12,096 bases of DNA. Source: Candidatus Omnitrophota bacterium. Its GTDB lineage: Bacteria; Ratteibacteria; UBA8468; B48-G9; DSTR01. The DNA lies in the NCBI GenBank assembly GCA_023818865.1, contig JAMWDF010000060.1:1-12096 (forward strand), in the 5' to 3' direction. The position numbers and the translations under genes were made by a program. The notes under the pieces are model-generated. The model was not told the DNA's origin, did not search any database, and saw nothing but the letters and a program-made list of their open reading frames with translations. Every line of letters starts with the position of its first letter. The stretch's first letter is position 1. Of the stretch, positions 1 through 7,786 are shown piece after piece.

Positions 1-2004
1 CCTGCCTTGATCTGTCCTGGCTGCCTTTAGCTGATTCGTCAGTTGCCGAAGGCTCTCCTGGTTGATTTCTCCCCTGTATCTTGCCCGCGCATAGGCTTCT
101 AACCATTCTGCCAGCCGCTCGCTGTGATAACCCCGCAGATTCAACCCTCTCAAACGATTGGCAAACTGATGAAGAGTTTCCGCTTTATCCCGCACCAAAT
201 GCTGCCACCGTAAAGTTCGCTCCACCTTTCGCAGCAAGTGCTGAATAACCAGGTGGACATCAGCCTGCCTTCGGCAACGAGGCAGAAAGAAAGAAACAAC
301 TATTGCTAACAAGACAGTCAGGACGAGAATCAGCCAATCCCACTTAGTTACCTGCCAGAGTTTCCGCAAAGAAACCTTAAGACTAATCCAGGCAGATTTT
401 AGGTAAGACAGAAATTCTCCCCGCAAGAAAACCTGAAATCTTTGGAGGTAAAAAGTGGCCAGATCCCAGAGATAAGTTGACTGATTCAATCTTCTTCTTC
501 CGGGTAATCCTTCTGGCGGAGTAGCCTCAACCACCATCCAACGTCCATCTTCTCCATAAGCCTCAGCCCAGGCATGAGCATCTTTATTCCGGGCCACCCA
601 ATACCCAGCAATTGGGTGACGCTCTTCAACCAGGAAACCAACTACATAACGCACTGGCACCCCAGCTAACCTCAAGAGAACCGTTGCTCCACTGGCAAAA
701 TATTCACAGTGGGCGGCTGGTTTTTCCAGAAGAAAGTAATTGAGGGGTTCTTCACCAGGGGGAATGTGAATGGTAAGGCTATATTGGTAGTGAGTCTGAA
801 AATATTTTTCCACAGCCGCCACCTTCTCTGCCACTGTTCTCTTCCCTTGAAAGATCTCCTGGGCTAATTCACCGACTTTTCCTGAGAGGTTTTCTGGGAC
901 GGACAACAATTTTCTTCTCTGCTGCACTGATAAAATTTCCGGTGAGATTTCTGGAGAAACATAATCAGTATAACTGAATCCGCCTACTAGTTCACCAGTA
1001 TCAAAAATTCTATGTTGGTCCATTTCCAGACGGCTTACCGGAGCCAAGACATAGACAGTATTTAGTGGAGCAAACATTCCTTCTTCAATCAAGGGCGAAG
1101 GCCAAATTTCCACTGGGGAGAAATCCCTGGATCTTGTCTCCCGAAGGCGAAAAAATGCCTGACCGGGAATTTGTCTGCTTTGCCTTTCAGGCAGCACTTC
1201 TTTTCGTAAACTATCCCCGCGCCATTCAGCCTGTCGGTACTCATCATAGGCCCTTACCCGCAAATACTCTGGGCTCTTCAGCCCGAAAATCCTCAATACT
1301 GGGGTATTTTCTCTAATACGGTGACGAAAATCTATTACGCTACCCAGTTTTACAGTGGTGGAAAAACCAAAACGGAGATTTTCCATTCTGGCCAGCCGTT
1401 CAATGAAAGCCCGGGAAATAACATCTCGATTCTTTCTAACCTGCTGACCTGTCCAGAAACTAATGGCAAGAACAGCGAGCAAAGCTATCACCCGCCAGCC
1501 AGCCCCTCCCAGGGAAAAACTGTCACCAATTGAATAGTTTCCGCTAGTCAGAAATACCGTCGCCAGTCCGGTGAAACCGAGGCTAAACCATTGAAAAATG
1601 AGGTCCTGTCTTTCACTGGCGTAAATATTACCGGCTGAACATATCACCAGAGCGCCAAAAAGCACCAACACCGCTGGCAACTTTTTCGGAAAAAAATAAA
1701 ACACCAGAGCGCTAAGAGTCAGGAAATAAAGTCCGAGAAAATAAAAGAAAGAGTAAAAGAAGAAACCGCTAAAACCCAGATGAAAATAGAAAAATGTTCT
1801 CCTGATCATCTGAAACAAAAGAGCCAAGACCAGATAGAAAATCACCCTTCTTTCGCGGCTGAGATTAATGAAGAAGCGACCACTTACCCCGACCAGAGCC
1901 AGTCCAATTAGAAGAAGCGGAAAGAATAGCTGCTGCGAGAATAAAATCATAGCCGTTCCGCTTACCGACACCAACAAGAAACCCCACAACCGATGAAACT
2001 TCAT
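1..2004 (-). CDS. TgpA-like membrane transglutaminase (3' end cut by window edge)
   Basis: Membrane protein with an extracytoplasmic transglutaminase-like (papain-fold) domain, open from its ATG at 2004 to base 1, so 668 codons are visible and the C-terminus is missing. Residues 1 to about 190 hold several hydrophobic segments, including a very Phe/Tyr-rich stretch at about 70-107. The transglutaminase domain spans about 370-500: the nucleophile Cys433 sits in AHCEYFASGATVLLR, the His477 in DAHAWAEAY, and the third catalytic position is Glu493 in VVEATPP, where Asp (DPT) is common. A further membrane segment at about 557-575 precedes a cytoplasmic C-terminal region resembling the DUF4129 tail of this family. 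The architecture matches TgpA/DUF3488 proteins. The start overlaps the upstream DUF58 stop as TGATG, which implies coupled translation. In the family these proteins are linked to MoxR and DUF58 proteins; substrates are generally unknown. Family assignment is firm, cellular role is not. Confidence 0.88.
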   Translation of the reverse strand, partial: MKFHRLWGFLLVSVSGTAMILFSQQLFFPLLLIGLALVGVSGRFFINLSRERRVIFYLVLALLFQMIRRTFFYFHLGFSGFFFYSFFYFLGLYFLTLSALVFYFFPKKLPAVLVLFGALVICSAGNIYASERQDLIFQWFSLGFTGLATVFLTSGNYSIGDSFSLGGAGWRVIALLAVLAISFWTGQQVRKNRDVISRAFIERLARMENLRFGFSTTVKLGSVIDFRHRIRENTPVLRIFGLKSPEYLRVRAYDEYRQAEWRGDSLRKEVLPERQSRQIPGQAFFRLRETRSRDFSPVEIWPSPLIEEGMFAPLNTVYVLAPVSRLEMDQHRIFDTGELVGGFSYTDYVSPEISPEILSVQQRRKLLSVPENLSGKVGELAQEIFQGKRTVAEKVAAVEKYFQTHYQYSLTIHIPPGEEPLNYFLLEKPAAHCEYFASGATVLLRLAGVPVRYVVGFLVEERHPIAGYWVARNKDAHAWAEAYGEDGRWMVVEATPPEGLPGRRRLNQSTYLWDLATFYLQRFQVFLRGEFLSYLKSAWISLKVSLRKLWQVTKWDWLILVLTVLLAIVVSFFLPRCRRQADVHLVIQHLLRKVERTLRWQHLVRDKAETLHQFANRLRGLNLRGYHSERLAEWLEAYARARYRGEINQESLRQLTNQLKAARTDQGR

Positions 2005-3242
2005 CACTGGTCCAGCAGTCCTTTCTTCACTTCTTCAGGAGTAACCTGAACAATCTCCTTCCCATCCAAATCAACCACAACCGCCAATTTATCCTTCTTC
2101 ACCAAAATAACCCGGCTGACACTTTGGCCCTCTCTGGCTCTTTGAACCAGTTGCCGCCGAATTTCATCCCAGCGAAGAAAAACAAAAATCACCGCGCTCA
2201 TTCCCTGATATTCTTCAGTTAAACTCGGGAGAATTTTTTCAAATGGGCAGAAATAACTTCCTTCTAAACAGGCTAATATATCCAAAATTTGCTGAAACTG
2301 GCCAATTGACCTTCCAGCCCGAAAAGTATGGATAGTAGAGCCAGCCGCAAACAGGTCCACCACAGACTCTCCTTGGCAGACTACCTCGGCGATGGCCGCG
2401 GTGAGAGAGATGGCTGCTTCCAATTCCATCTCACGCTTGGCCGACTGCCTTGGACCGATAAAAGTATCCAGGACCAGACCCACTCGGGAGTAATATTCTT
2501 CCTGGTATTCCTTCACTACTGGCCTGGCTAGTCTCGCCCAGGACCTAAAATCAATGCGCCGGGCAGGGTCACCCGGCCGATACTCCCTGTTCCCCACATA
2601 TTCCGGCGAATCGCCGCAATGCGAGCCAAAAGCCAAACCACCAGGCTGATGCCGCTGGCTCAATGGTAGATTCAAAGTCTGGATTGGCTGAAACGATGGC
2701 CAGATGGTAATAGCACCTAAGCGATGGAAAATCTCCCCGGTTCGCCGAAGATGAAAAGGGAAAGAGGTATACACCAGGGCATCCGGAAGTTTATACCAAC
2801 CGCGACGCTGAGGCAGGATGGTTACTTTCACCCTTGCCTGGCCCCCAGGAGGAATAACAGGATAAATTAACTCTTCATTAAGCAACCGGAAACATCGGGG
2901 TAAACCAAACAAGCCGACACCCACATCATAAACTGCTCGCCGGCCAGGGTTTTTCAAGAGGAAAATAACTTCAAAAGGGATGCCCTCCACTCCCCTCTCA
3001 GGAAATTTTCCCTTCACCTTAACTCTTGGCTGAAAAAGAAAGCTGGTCATCCAAGAAAAAGCGTAGAGACAAATCAAGGAGATAAAGAGATGATACACCG
3101 GTATTTCCAGAGACACAGCTGCAGCCATACCCGAGCAAAAAATAGCAATGAGAACAACCTTACCGCCATCGGTGAGCCGGTAACGCCACACATACCAAGA
3201 CCAATCCCACATGGCCTTCAATTCAGCGCTAACCCTTGTCAT
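2004..3242 (-). CDS. DUF58 domain protein, membrane-anchored
   Basis: A 412-residue DUF58 protein. Two hydrophobic segments at about 28-46 and 48-68 anchor it in the membrane, followed by a beta-rich region (about 72-190). The family hallmark lies at about 213-247: PEYVGNREYRPGDPARRIDF, then WARLARPVVKEYQEE. After this comes a von Willebrand A-like fold beginning VGLVLDT (254-260), with a degenerate metal site. DUF58 proteins are usually encoded beside MoxR ATPases and are thought to be their partners or substrates; the biochemical activity is not established. The ATG overlaps the stop of the MoxR gene by 4 nt (ATGA) and its own stop overlaps the next start (TGATG), so the three genes are translationally linked. 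Length and motifs are normal for the family. Confidence 0.92.
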   Translation of the reverse strand: MTRVSAELKAMWDWSWYVWRYRLTDGGKVVLIAIFCSGMAAAVSLEIPVYHLFISLICLYAFSWMTSFLFQPRVKVKGKFPERGVEGIPFEVIFLLKNPGRRAVYDVGVGLFGLPRCFRLLNEELIYPVIPPGGQARVKVTILPQRRGWYKLPDALVYTSFPFHLRRTGEIFHRLGAITIWPSFQPIQTLNLPLSQRHQPGGLAFGSHCGDSPEYVGNREYRPGDPARRIDFRSWARLARPVVKEYQEEYYSRVGLVLDTFIGPRQSAKREMELEAAISLTAAIAEVVCQGESVVDLFAAGSTIHTFRAGRSIGQFQQILDILACLEGSYFCPFEKILPSLTEEYQGMSAVIFVFLRWDEIRRQLVQRAREGQSVSRVILVKKDKLAVVVDLDGKEIVQVTPEEVKKGLLDQ

Positions 3243-4195
3243 GTGGGCACCTTCACCTCTCTCAAAATCTCCTGGATAATCTCCCGATTAGACGCTCCGC
3301 CATAGCGGGCTTTGGACGTGAGCAAAATTCGGTGAGAAAGAACATAGGGGGCCACATACTGAACATCGTCTGGTAAAACAAAATCACGGCCGCTTAAGAA
3401 AGCAAAAGATTGGGCAGCCCGAAAAAGCATTAAGGACCCTCTGGGGCTTACTCCTAATCTCAGTCGTGAATCCTGGCGAGTTGCCTGGGCAAGGTTAACG
3501 ATGTAACCAGCCACGCTATCTTGTACTTTCACCTGTTTAACTTGCTGCTGTATCCTCAAGACTTCTTCCACGCTCAGAACCGGTTTAATCAGTTCCAGGG
3601 GATGCTGTTCTATCTGCAGATAAAAAATCTCTTTTTCCACCTCTGGCGCTGGGTAACCGATGCTCAACAATATTAAGAATCGGTCAAGTTGAGCCTCAGG
3701 AAGGGGATAAGTTCCGTGAAACTCTATAGGGTTTTCGGTAGCCAAAACCAGGAACAATTCCGGTAGGGTATACCGACGGCCCTCAATCGTAGCTTGTTTT
3801 TCGCTCATCGCCTCCAAAAGGGCCGACTGGGTTCTTGGAGAAGCGCGATTAATTTCATCAGCCAGCAAAACATTACAAAATATAGGACCCTGCCGGAAGG
3901 CAAAAGAACCATCCACCGGATTGTAGACTGATGAGCCAAGAATATCCGCCGGCAAAAGGTCAGGGGTAAATTGAATACGGTTGAATGACGCATCAAGACT
4001 CCTGGCTAAAGCCTTGGCCAGAGTAGTTTTGCCCACCCCGGGAACATCCTCAATCAGCACTGAACCCCCAGCCAGGAGAGCCATAGTCACCACCTCTACG
4101 CATTCCGGTTTACCCCGGATTACACGCGAAAGATTCTCGTGAAGAAGTTTTAATTTCTTCTGGTAAACATCCAGTTCATCTGTCAGCTGGGACAA
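3239..4195 (-). CDS. MoxR-family AAA+ ATPase
   Basis: MoxR-type AAA+ ATPase, thought to act as a chaperone-like remodelling enzyme for its DUF58/vWA neighbours. Counting from the longest reading (TTG at 4213, 324 aa), Walker A is EDVPGVGKTTLAKALA (55-70, Lys62), Walker B is VLLADEINRASPRTQSALLE (115-134), sensor 1 is ATENPIE (Asn161) and the arginine-finger region is EAQLDRF (Arg178). A C-terminal lid domain follows, with the family's typical LGVSPRGSLML sequence. I chose the second TTG (4195, 318 aa) as start because a strong AAGGAGG lies 4 nt before it at 4206-4200; the TTG at 4213 has no clear ribosome binding site. The last 13 nt of galK are shared with this gene, so its ribosome binding site lies inside the galK 3' end, favouring coupled translation. 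Confidence 0.93.
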   Translation of the reverse strand: MSQLTDELDVYQKKLKLLHENLSRVIRGKPECVEVVTMALLAGGSVLIEDVPGVGKTTLAKALARSLDASFNRIQFTPDLLPADILGSSVYNPVDGSFAFRQGPIFCNVLLADEINRASPRTQSALLEAMSEKQATIEGRRYTLPELFLVLATENPIEFHGTYPLPEAQLDRFLILLSIGYPAPEVEKEIFYLQIEQHPLELIKPVLSVEEVLRIQQQVKQVKVQDSVAGYIVNLAQATRQDSRLRLGVSPRGSLMLFRAAQSFAFLSGRDFVLPDDVQYVAPYVLSHRILLTSKARYGGASNREIIQEILREVKVPT

Positions 4196-5382
4196 GACTC
4201 CTCCTTTTCGCAACTAACCTGGTCATTGCGTGAGTAATAAGCCCCATCAGCTGTTTCCACTAAAAGAAAGTCTGGCTGGCGCTGGAAATTTTTCTGGTAA
4301 GCAGCTTGCAAAGTCTCTTTGAAATCACCAACCACCTCCTTCCTCAGCAACACCAAACAGCATCCGCCAAATCCGCCACCAGTCAACCTAGCTCCAGCCA
4401 CTCCTGAATAATTCCTTGAAAACTCAACGATAAAATCCAGTTCCGGACAGCTCACCTGGTAATAATCTTTCAAACTCTCGTGAGAAGCATAGAGCAACTG
4501 ACCAAATTCTAATATTTTACCGGCCTTGAGGTATCTAACGGAATCAATTACCCGCTGGTTTTCCCGAACTACGTGCCAGGCCCTACGGAAAATAGTTTCC
4601 TCCATTGAGGCTTTAAAATCCATCAATTGCTCCTCCTTTAATTCAGCGAGATAGGTTATCTCTGGCCACCTCTTCTGCACCACCCTTAGTGCCTGGTTCA
4701 CCTCAGCCACTCTCTGGTTATAAGCCGAAGAAAGCAAACCTCTTTCCTTGAGAGTGTTCACCAGAAGGAAAGTATAATCTCCCAGAGATAGTGGCACCTG
4801 TTGATATCTTAAGGTCGTGCAGTTAAGAAGCAGAGCGTGCCGTTTCCGACAGAGATAACTGGAAAACTGGTCCATAATACCACAGTTGACCCCAACAAAC
4901 TCGTTTTCTGCCCGTCGCGCCAGTTTAATTAGTTCCACCGGCTCCATCTGAACTTCAGCTAAATCAAGTAATAATGAAGCAACACAGATTTCCAGAGCAG
5001 CCGAGGAACTTAGCCCGCTAGCCACCGGAACATTCCCGCCTACTGCCAGATCAAAACCGAAGGAAAGTATTCCCGATTTCTTCAACTCCGTAGCCACGCC
5101 CAAAATGTAATTTGCCCAGGGAAATTCTTTAACGTATCGGAGACAAGATAAATCGCCCTGATAACTCTGCCGGTAAGTCAGGGAGTAAAACCGCAGCCAA
5201 CTATCCCCTCGTTTTTTCGCCCAGGCACCAATAAAGCGATTGATGGCGATTGGTAAAACATAACCTCCCTGATAGTCAACATGTTCGCCAATGAGATTAG
5301 TCCGACCAGGAGCAGCCTTATACTTCATCTCCTTACTTTCTCCAAAGAGCCTTACAAATTCCTGTTTGATAGTTTGTCTCAT
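4183..5382 (-). CDS. galK: Galactokinase
   Basis: Galactokinase phosphorylates alpha-D-galactose to galactose 1-phosphate with ATP, the first committed step of the Leloir pathway, in the cytosol. The 399-residue product shows all GHMP-kinase hallmarks: the galactokinase signature GRTNLIGEHVDYQGGYVLP at 26-44 (Arg27, Glu33, His34, Asp36), the ATP-binding loop VPVASGLSSSAALE at 118-131, the catalytic base Asp171 in GIMDQFSS, and the C-terminal GARLTGGGFGG at 330-340. Length is close to the usual 380-400. The frame stays open upstream to 5565, but the ATG at 5382 has AAGGGAGG 4 nt before it (5394-5387) and the galactokinase homology begins just downstream; the extension would run through the divergent promoter and into the opposite gene. 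It is the first gene of a leftward operon whose other members are unrelated to galactose. No galT or galE is in the window. Confidence 0.96.
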   Translation of the reverse strand: MRQTIKQEFVRLFGESKEMKYKAAPGRTNLIGEHVDYQGGYVLPIAINRFIGAWAKKRGDSWLRFYSLTYRQSYQGDLSCLRYVKEFPWANYILGVATELKKSGILSFGFDLAVGGNVPVASGLSSSAALEICVASLLLDLAEVQMEPVELIKLARRAENEFVGVNCGIMDQFSSYLCRKRHALLLNCTTLRYQQVPLSLGDYTFLLVNTLKERGLLSSAYNQRVAEVNQALRVVQKRWPEITYLAELKEEQLMDFKASMEETIFRRAWHVVRENQRVIDSVRYLKAGKILEFGQLLYASHESLKDYYQVSCPELDFIVEFSRNYSGVAGARLTGGGFGGCCLVLLRKEVVGDFKETLQAAYQKNFQRQPDFLLVETADGAYYSRNDQVSCEKEESCPS

Positions 5383-5401
5383 CTGTCCTCCCTTCACCAT
5401 T

Positions 5402-5410
5402 ATTTTAGCA
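5402..5410 (-). promoter_or_regulatory. Candidate extended -10 element for the galK operon
   Basis: Read on the minus strand, TGCTAAAAT matches an extended -10 element (TG-n-TAAAAT). No convincing -35 lies at 16-18 bp spacing. Transcription from here would begin near 5395, giving a leader of only about a dozen bases that is almost entirely the galK Shine-Dalgarno. The very short leader makes this a tentative call. Confidence 0.3.
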
Positions 5411-5430
5411 TGAAGGATGAAACCAACCTT

Positions 5431-5444
5431 GCAAAAATGTTTGC
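5431..5444. promoter_or_regulatory. Inverted repeat between divergent promoters, possible operator
   Basis: A perfect 5-bp inverted repeat with a 4-nt spacer, GCAAA-aatg-TTTGC. It overlaps the -35 hexamer of the rightward promoter (5441-5446) and lies just upstream of the candidate galK -10 element. The position suits a regulator acting on both operons, but the arms are short and such a repeat can arise by chance. No regulator gene is in the window. Confidence 0.25.
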
Positions 5445-5470
5445 CTCCACTTTGGCCCTTGGAGTATAAT
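5441..5470 (+). promoter_or_regulatory. Sigma-70-type promoter for the ABC-proC-kinase operon
   Basis: The sequence shows TTGCCT (5441-5446), an 18-bp spacer and a perfect TATAAT (5465-5470). Transcription would start near 5477, leaving a leader of about 48 nt before the permease ATG at 5525. A GAGGGTG Shine-Dalgarno lies just before that ATG. This is the best promoter match in the window. Confidence 0.65.
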
Positions 5471-5524
5471 AGCGAAACTGAAAGGCTGAAAGAAAATTTG
5501 CCGCAAAAAAGAAGAGGGTGAACC

Positions 5525-6160
5525 ATGGCGAAAAAAATAGAGAAGCAGTTATCGCTCCCGTTCAAGAATGCTTTTCAGATGAGTCTTCGTTCCCTGAAGA
5601 TTCGTTTTGGTCGTTCTGTCATCGTGACTATGTCCATTCTTCTTGGCATCGCTTTCTTAATGTCAGTTTTTTCTACCAACGCTTTCACCCGAGCCTTGAT
5701 TGAAAAAGGCCCAGAAACAATCAGGGTCTCCCTTCAGTACAACCAGGAAGAGCTTCACACCCGTTCCATTTGGCTAGTTTCTCTTTCTCTCCTGGTGTGT
5801 GTCGTCGGCATTGTTAACGCTATGCTTATGTCGGTCACTGAACGATCTCGCGAAATTGGCACAATGAAATGTCTGGGAGCCCTGGACAGGTTTGTCATGG
5901 AGCTATTCCTGCTTGAATCTTTGGCTCACGGCTTACTAGGTTCCATCGTTGGCTCGGTCATCGGTGTGCTTATCATGTCAATCGTCTTTCTTATTCAGTA
6001 TGGCGGAGCCCTCCTTTCTATCTTCCCGGCTGGTGCTTTACTTAGGTATTCGGTTATTTCCATAATCTTGGGCACTGCCCTGGCAGTGATTGGGGCTCTC
6101 TATCCCGCTTATGTTTCCGCCAGAATGGAACCAGCTGAAGCAATGAGAAGAGAGGTTTAA
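5525..6160 (+). CDS. Compact FtsX/MacB-type ABC transporter permease
   Basis: Membrane subunit of a type VII (MacB/LolCE/FtsX-like) ABC system, only 211 residues long against roughly 380-650 for typical MacB or LolC/E permeases. TM1 is at about 32-50, TM2 at 82-104, TM3 at 125-157 and TM4 at 174-196. Between TM2 and TM3 lies the coupling region VTERSREIGTMKCLGAL (104-120), the family hallmark that contacts the ATPase, and the C-terminus YPAYVSARMEPAEAMR is also typical. What is missing is the large periplasmic domain: the loop between TM1 and TM2 is only about 30 residues. The frame is intact, both membrane halves are in register and the start has a GAGGGTG ribosome binding site, so this looks like a genuine short form and not a fragment. 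It is followed 30 nt later by its ATPase. The substrate is unknown; mechanotransmission through a large periplasmic domain cannot apply as in MacB. Confidence 0.85.
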   Translation: MAKKIEKQLSLPFKNAFQMSLRSLKIRFGRSVIVTMSILLGIAFLMSVFSTNAFTRALIEKGPETIRVSLQYNQEELHTRSIWLVSLSLLVCVVGIVNAMLMSVTERSREIGTMKCLGALDRFVMELFLLESLAHGLLGSIVGSVIGVLIMSIVFLIQYGGALLSIFPAGALLRYSVISIILGTALAVIGALYPAYVSARMEPAEAMRREV

Positions 6161-6190
6161 AATAAAGATGAAGGACCAAAGGGGGAAAAC

Positions 6191-6931
6191 ATGCCAAAAG
6201 AAGCGATTGTTCGGACAATTGGACTAAAGAAAACCTATATGCTGGGCAAGATACCTCTCCCGGTGCTGAAAGGCATTGACTTGGAGATTTTGAAAGGAGA
6301 ATACATCTCCATTATGGGTCCATCTGGAAGTGGAAAAACTACCCTCTTTAATATGATTGGTGGGCTAGATAAGCCTACCGAAGGGAAAGTTTATATTGAT
6401 GAGGTGGATGTGGCTCAACTGGACGCTTATGAACTGGCCTGGCTCCGTTGCCGAAAAATTGGTTATATCTTCCAAACATTTAACTTGATTCCAGTGATGA
6501 CAGCTTTGAAGAATATTATGCTGCCGATGATTTTCGCCGGGCTTTCCACTGATGAAGCTATGGAGAAAGCCAGGCAGTTGCTGATGACTGTTGGCCTGGG
6601 AGAACGTATTCACCACAAGCCGTTTGAACTCTCTGGCGGCCAACAACAAAGAGTGGCTATTGCTCGGGCTTTGGCTAACGATCCAGCCATCATCTTGGCT
6701 GATGAACCCACCGGGAATCTTGATCTGCGCACTGGCAAAGAAATTATCCAGCTTCTCAAACAGATGAACAGGGAAAAGAAGGTTAGTGTCATCACCGCCA
6801 CCCATGACTTGAAAATGCTTGATGTTTCTGACCGGGTGATCTGGGTGCGGGACGGCTTGGTTGAACGAGTAGAAGATAGAGCCAATCTGGACATCAAAGT
6901 CGGCGAGGTAGAAGGCGAAGAAGGTGGATAA
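6191..6931 (+). CDS. LolD/MacB-type ABC transporter ATPase
   Basis: Cytosolic nucleotide-binding subunit paired with the preceding FtsX-type permease. The 246-residue protein carries a complete ATPase set: Walker A GPSGSGKTT (43-51), Q-loop Gln95 in YIFQTFNLIP, signature LSGGQQQR (147-154), Walker B IILADEPTGNLD (167-178) and the switch histidine His205 in TATHD. The LADEPTGNLD sequence and the small size place it in the MacB/LolD/FtsE group that energises FtsX-fold permeases. An AAAGGGGG ribosome binding site precedes the ATG. The last 20 or so residues are rich in Glu and Gly and lie beyond the conserved fold. Only 2 nt separate its stop from the proC start. No membrane-fusion adaptor gene is adjacent, so tripartite export is not supported here. 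Confidence 0.93.
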   Translation: MPKEAIVRTIGLKKTYMLGKIPLPVLKGIDLEILKGEYISIMGPSGSGKTTLFNMIGGLDKPTEGKVYIDEVDVAQLDAYELAWLRCRKIGYIFQTFNLIPVMTALKNIMLPMIFAGLSTDEAMEKARQLLMTVGLGERIHHKPFELSGGQQQRVAIARALANDPAIILADEPTGNLDLRTGKEIIQLLKQMNREKKVSVITATHDLKMLDVSDRVIWVRDGLVERVEDRANLDIKVGEVEGEEGG

Positions 6932-6933
6932 TC

Positions 6934-7782
6934 TTGCCCTTTTTGAAATCTACTGTGGCTAAAACCAGACAAGCACCTGAGAAAATTAGGTTAGGAGTTA
7001 TTGGCTGTGGCAATATGGGTCAAGCCTTCCTGAAGGCTCTCCTTTCTGAGAAAATTCTATCCGCCAATCAGATTGTCGTCTCTGACCTGCGAACCGAAGT
7101 AATTGATTCCCTTCAGCGAAAGTGGAAATTCTCGGTAAGGGATAATCGTCAGTTGGTTCTCTCCAGTCAGGTGGTGGTGATAGCCGTCAAACCTCCCCAG
7201 GTAGAACTAGTTCTTAAGGAGGTCAAAGATTGTTTTTCTGAGGGGAAACTCATCCTTTCTGTCGCCGCCGGGATTACCACCAGATTCATTGAAAATTGTC
7301 TTGCTCCGGCGAAAATTGGGGTTGTCCGCTTGATGCCCAACATTCTGGTGACAGTAAACCAGGGAGTGGTGGCTTACACTCCCGGCAGATTTGCCCACCA
7401 AGCTGATGGCTTGGTAAAGAGACTTTTCCAACCTTTGGGGATGGTGATAAAAATTAGGGAAGATATGATGGATGGTTTCACCGCCCTTTCCGGAAGTGGT
7501 CCGGGTTACCTATTTTATCTGGCTGAGATTCTGGAGAAAATAGCCAGAAAGTGGGGTTTTCCCCCTAAAGATTGCCGAACAATAGTCTCCAGTTTACTCT
7601 TGGGGACTGGCCTAATGCTGAAAAAAGAAAAGAAGGATGCAGCTACCTTGAAGGAAAAAGTCTGCTCTCCTGGTGGCACCACTCTGGCCGGGCTGGCTGT
7701 GTTAGAAAGAAGAAAACTGTCCTTGATCTTACAAGAGGCGGTCAAAGCTGCCGCTGAAAGAAGTAAACAACTCACCAGATAA
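6934..7782 (+). CDS. proC: Pyrroline-5-carboxylate reductase
   Basis: Catalyses the last step of proline synthesis, the NAD(P)H-dependent reduction of 1-pyrroline-5-carboxylate to L-proline, in the cytosol. The 282-residue protein has an N-terminal Rossmann fold with LGVIGCGNMGQAF (20-32), then IAVKPPQ (83-89), VRLMPN (131-136), and the dimerisation/active-site region TALSGSGPGYLF (183-194) with VCSPGGTT (243-250), all characteristic of ProC. The TTG at 6934 is the likely start: AAGGTGG lies 6 nt before it and no ATG occurs before the Rossmann motif. The start adds a basic extension of about 18 residues before the fold, slightly longer than usual. It is placed 2 nt after the ABC ATPase and 4 nt before the sugar kinase, so it is co-transcribed, though the functions are not obviously related. 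Confidence 0.96.
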   Translation: MPFLKSTVAKTRQAPEKIRLGVIGCGNMGQAFLKALLSEKILSANQIVVSDLRTEVIDSLQRKWKFSVRDNRQLVLSSQVVVIAVKPPQVELVLKEVKDCFSEGKLILSVAAGITTRFIENCLAPAKIGVVRLMPNILVTVNQGVVAYTPGRFAHQADGLVKRLFQPLGMVIKIREDMMDGFTALSGSGPGYLFYLAEILEKIARKWGFPPKDCRTIVSSLLLGTGLMLKKEKKDAATLKEKVCSPGGTTLAGLAVLERRKLSLILQEAVKAAAERSKQLTR

Positions 7783-7786
7783 GGAT

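Noticed and set aside
1065..1533. Two consecutive plus-strand open frames of 83 and 70 codons
   Set aside because: They are antisense to the transglutaminase gene, which is open and conserved across the whole stretch.
5383..5565. N-terminal extension of galactokinase by 61 residues to an upstream ATG at 5565
   Set aside because: It runs through the divergent promoter and into the permease gene, has no family homology, and the ATG at 5382 has a strong ribosome binding site.
6365..6805. 146-codon open frame on the minus strand
   Set aside because: It lies wholly inside the ABC ATPase gene, whose motifs are complete; the antisense translation shows no recognisable domain.
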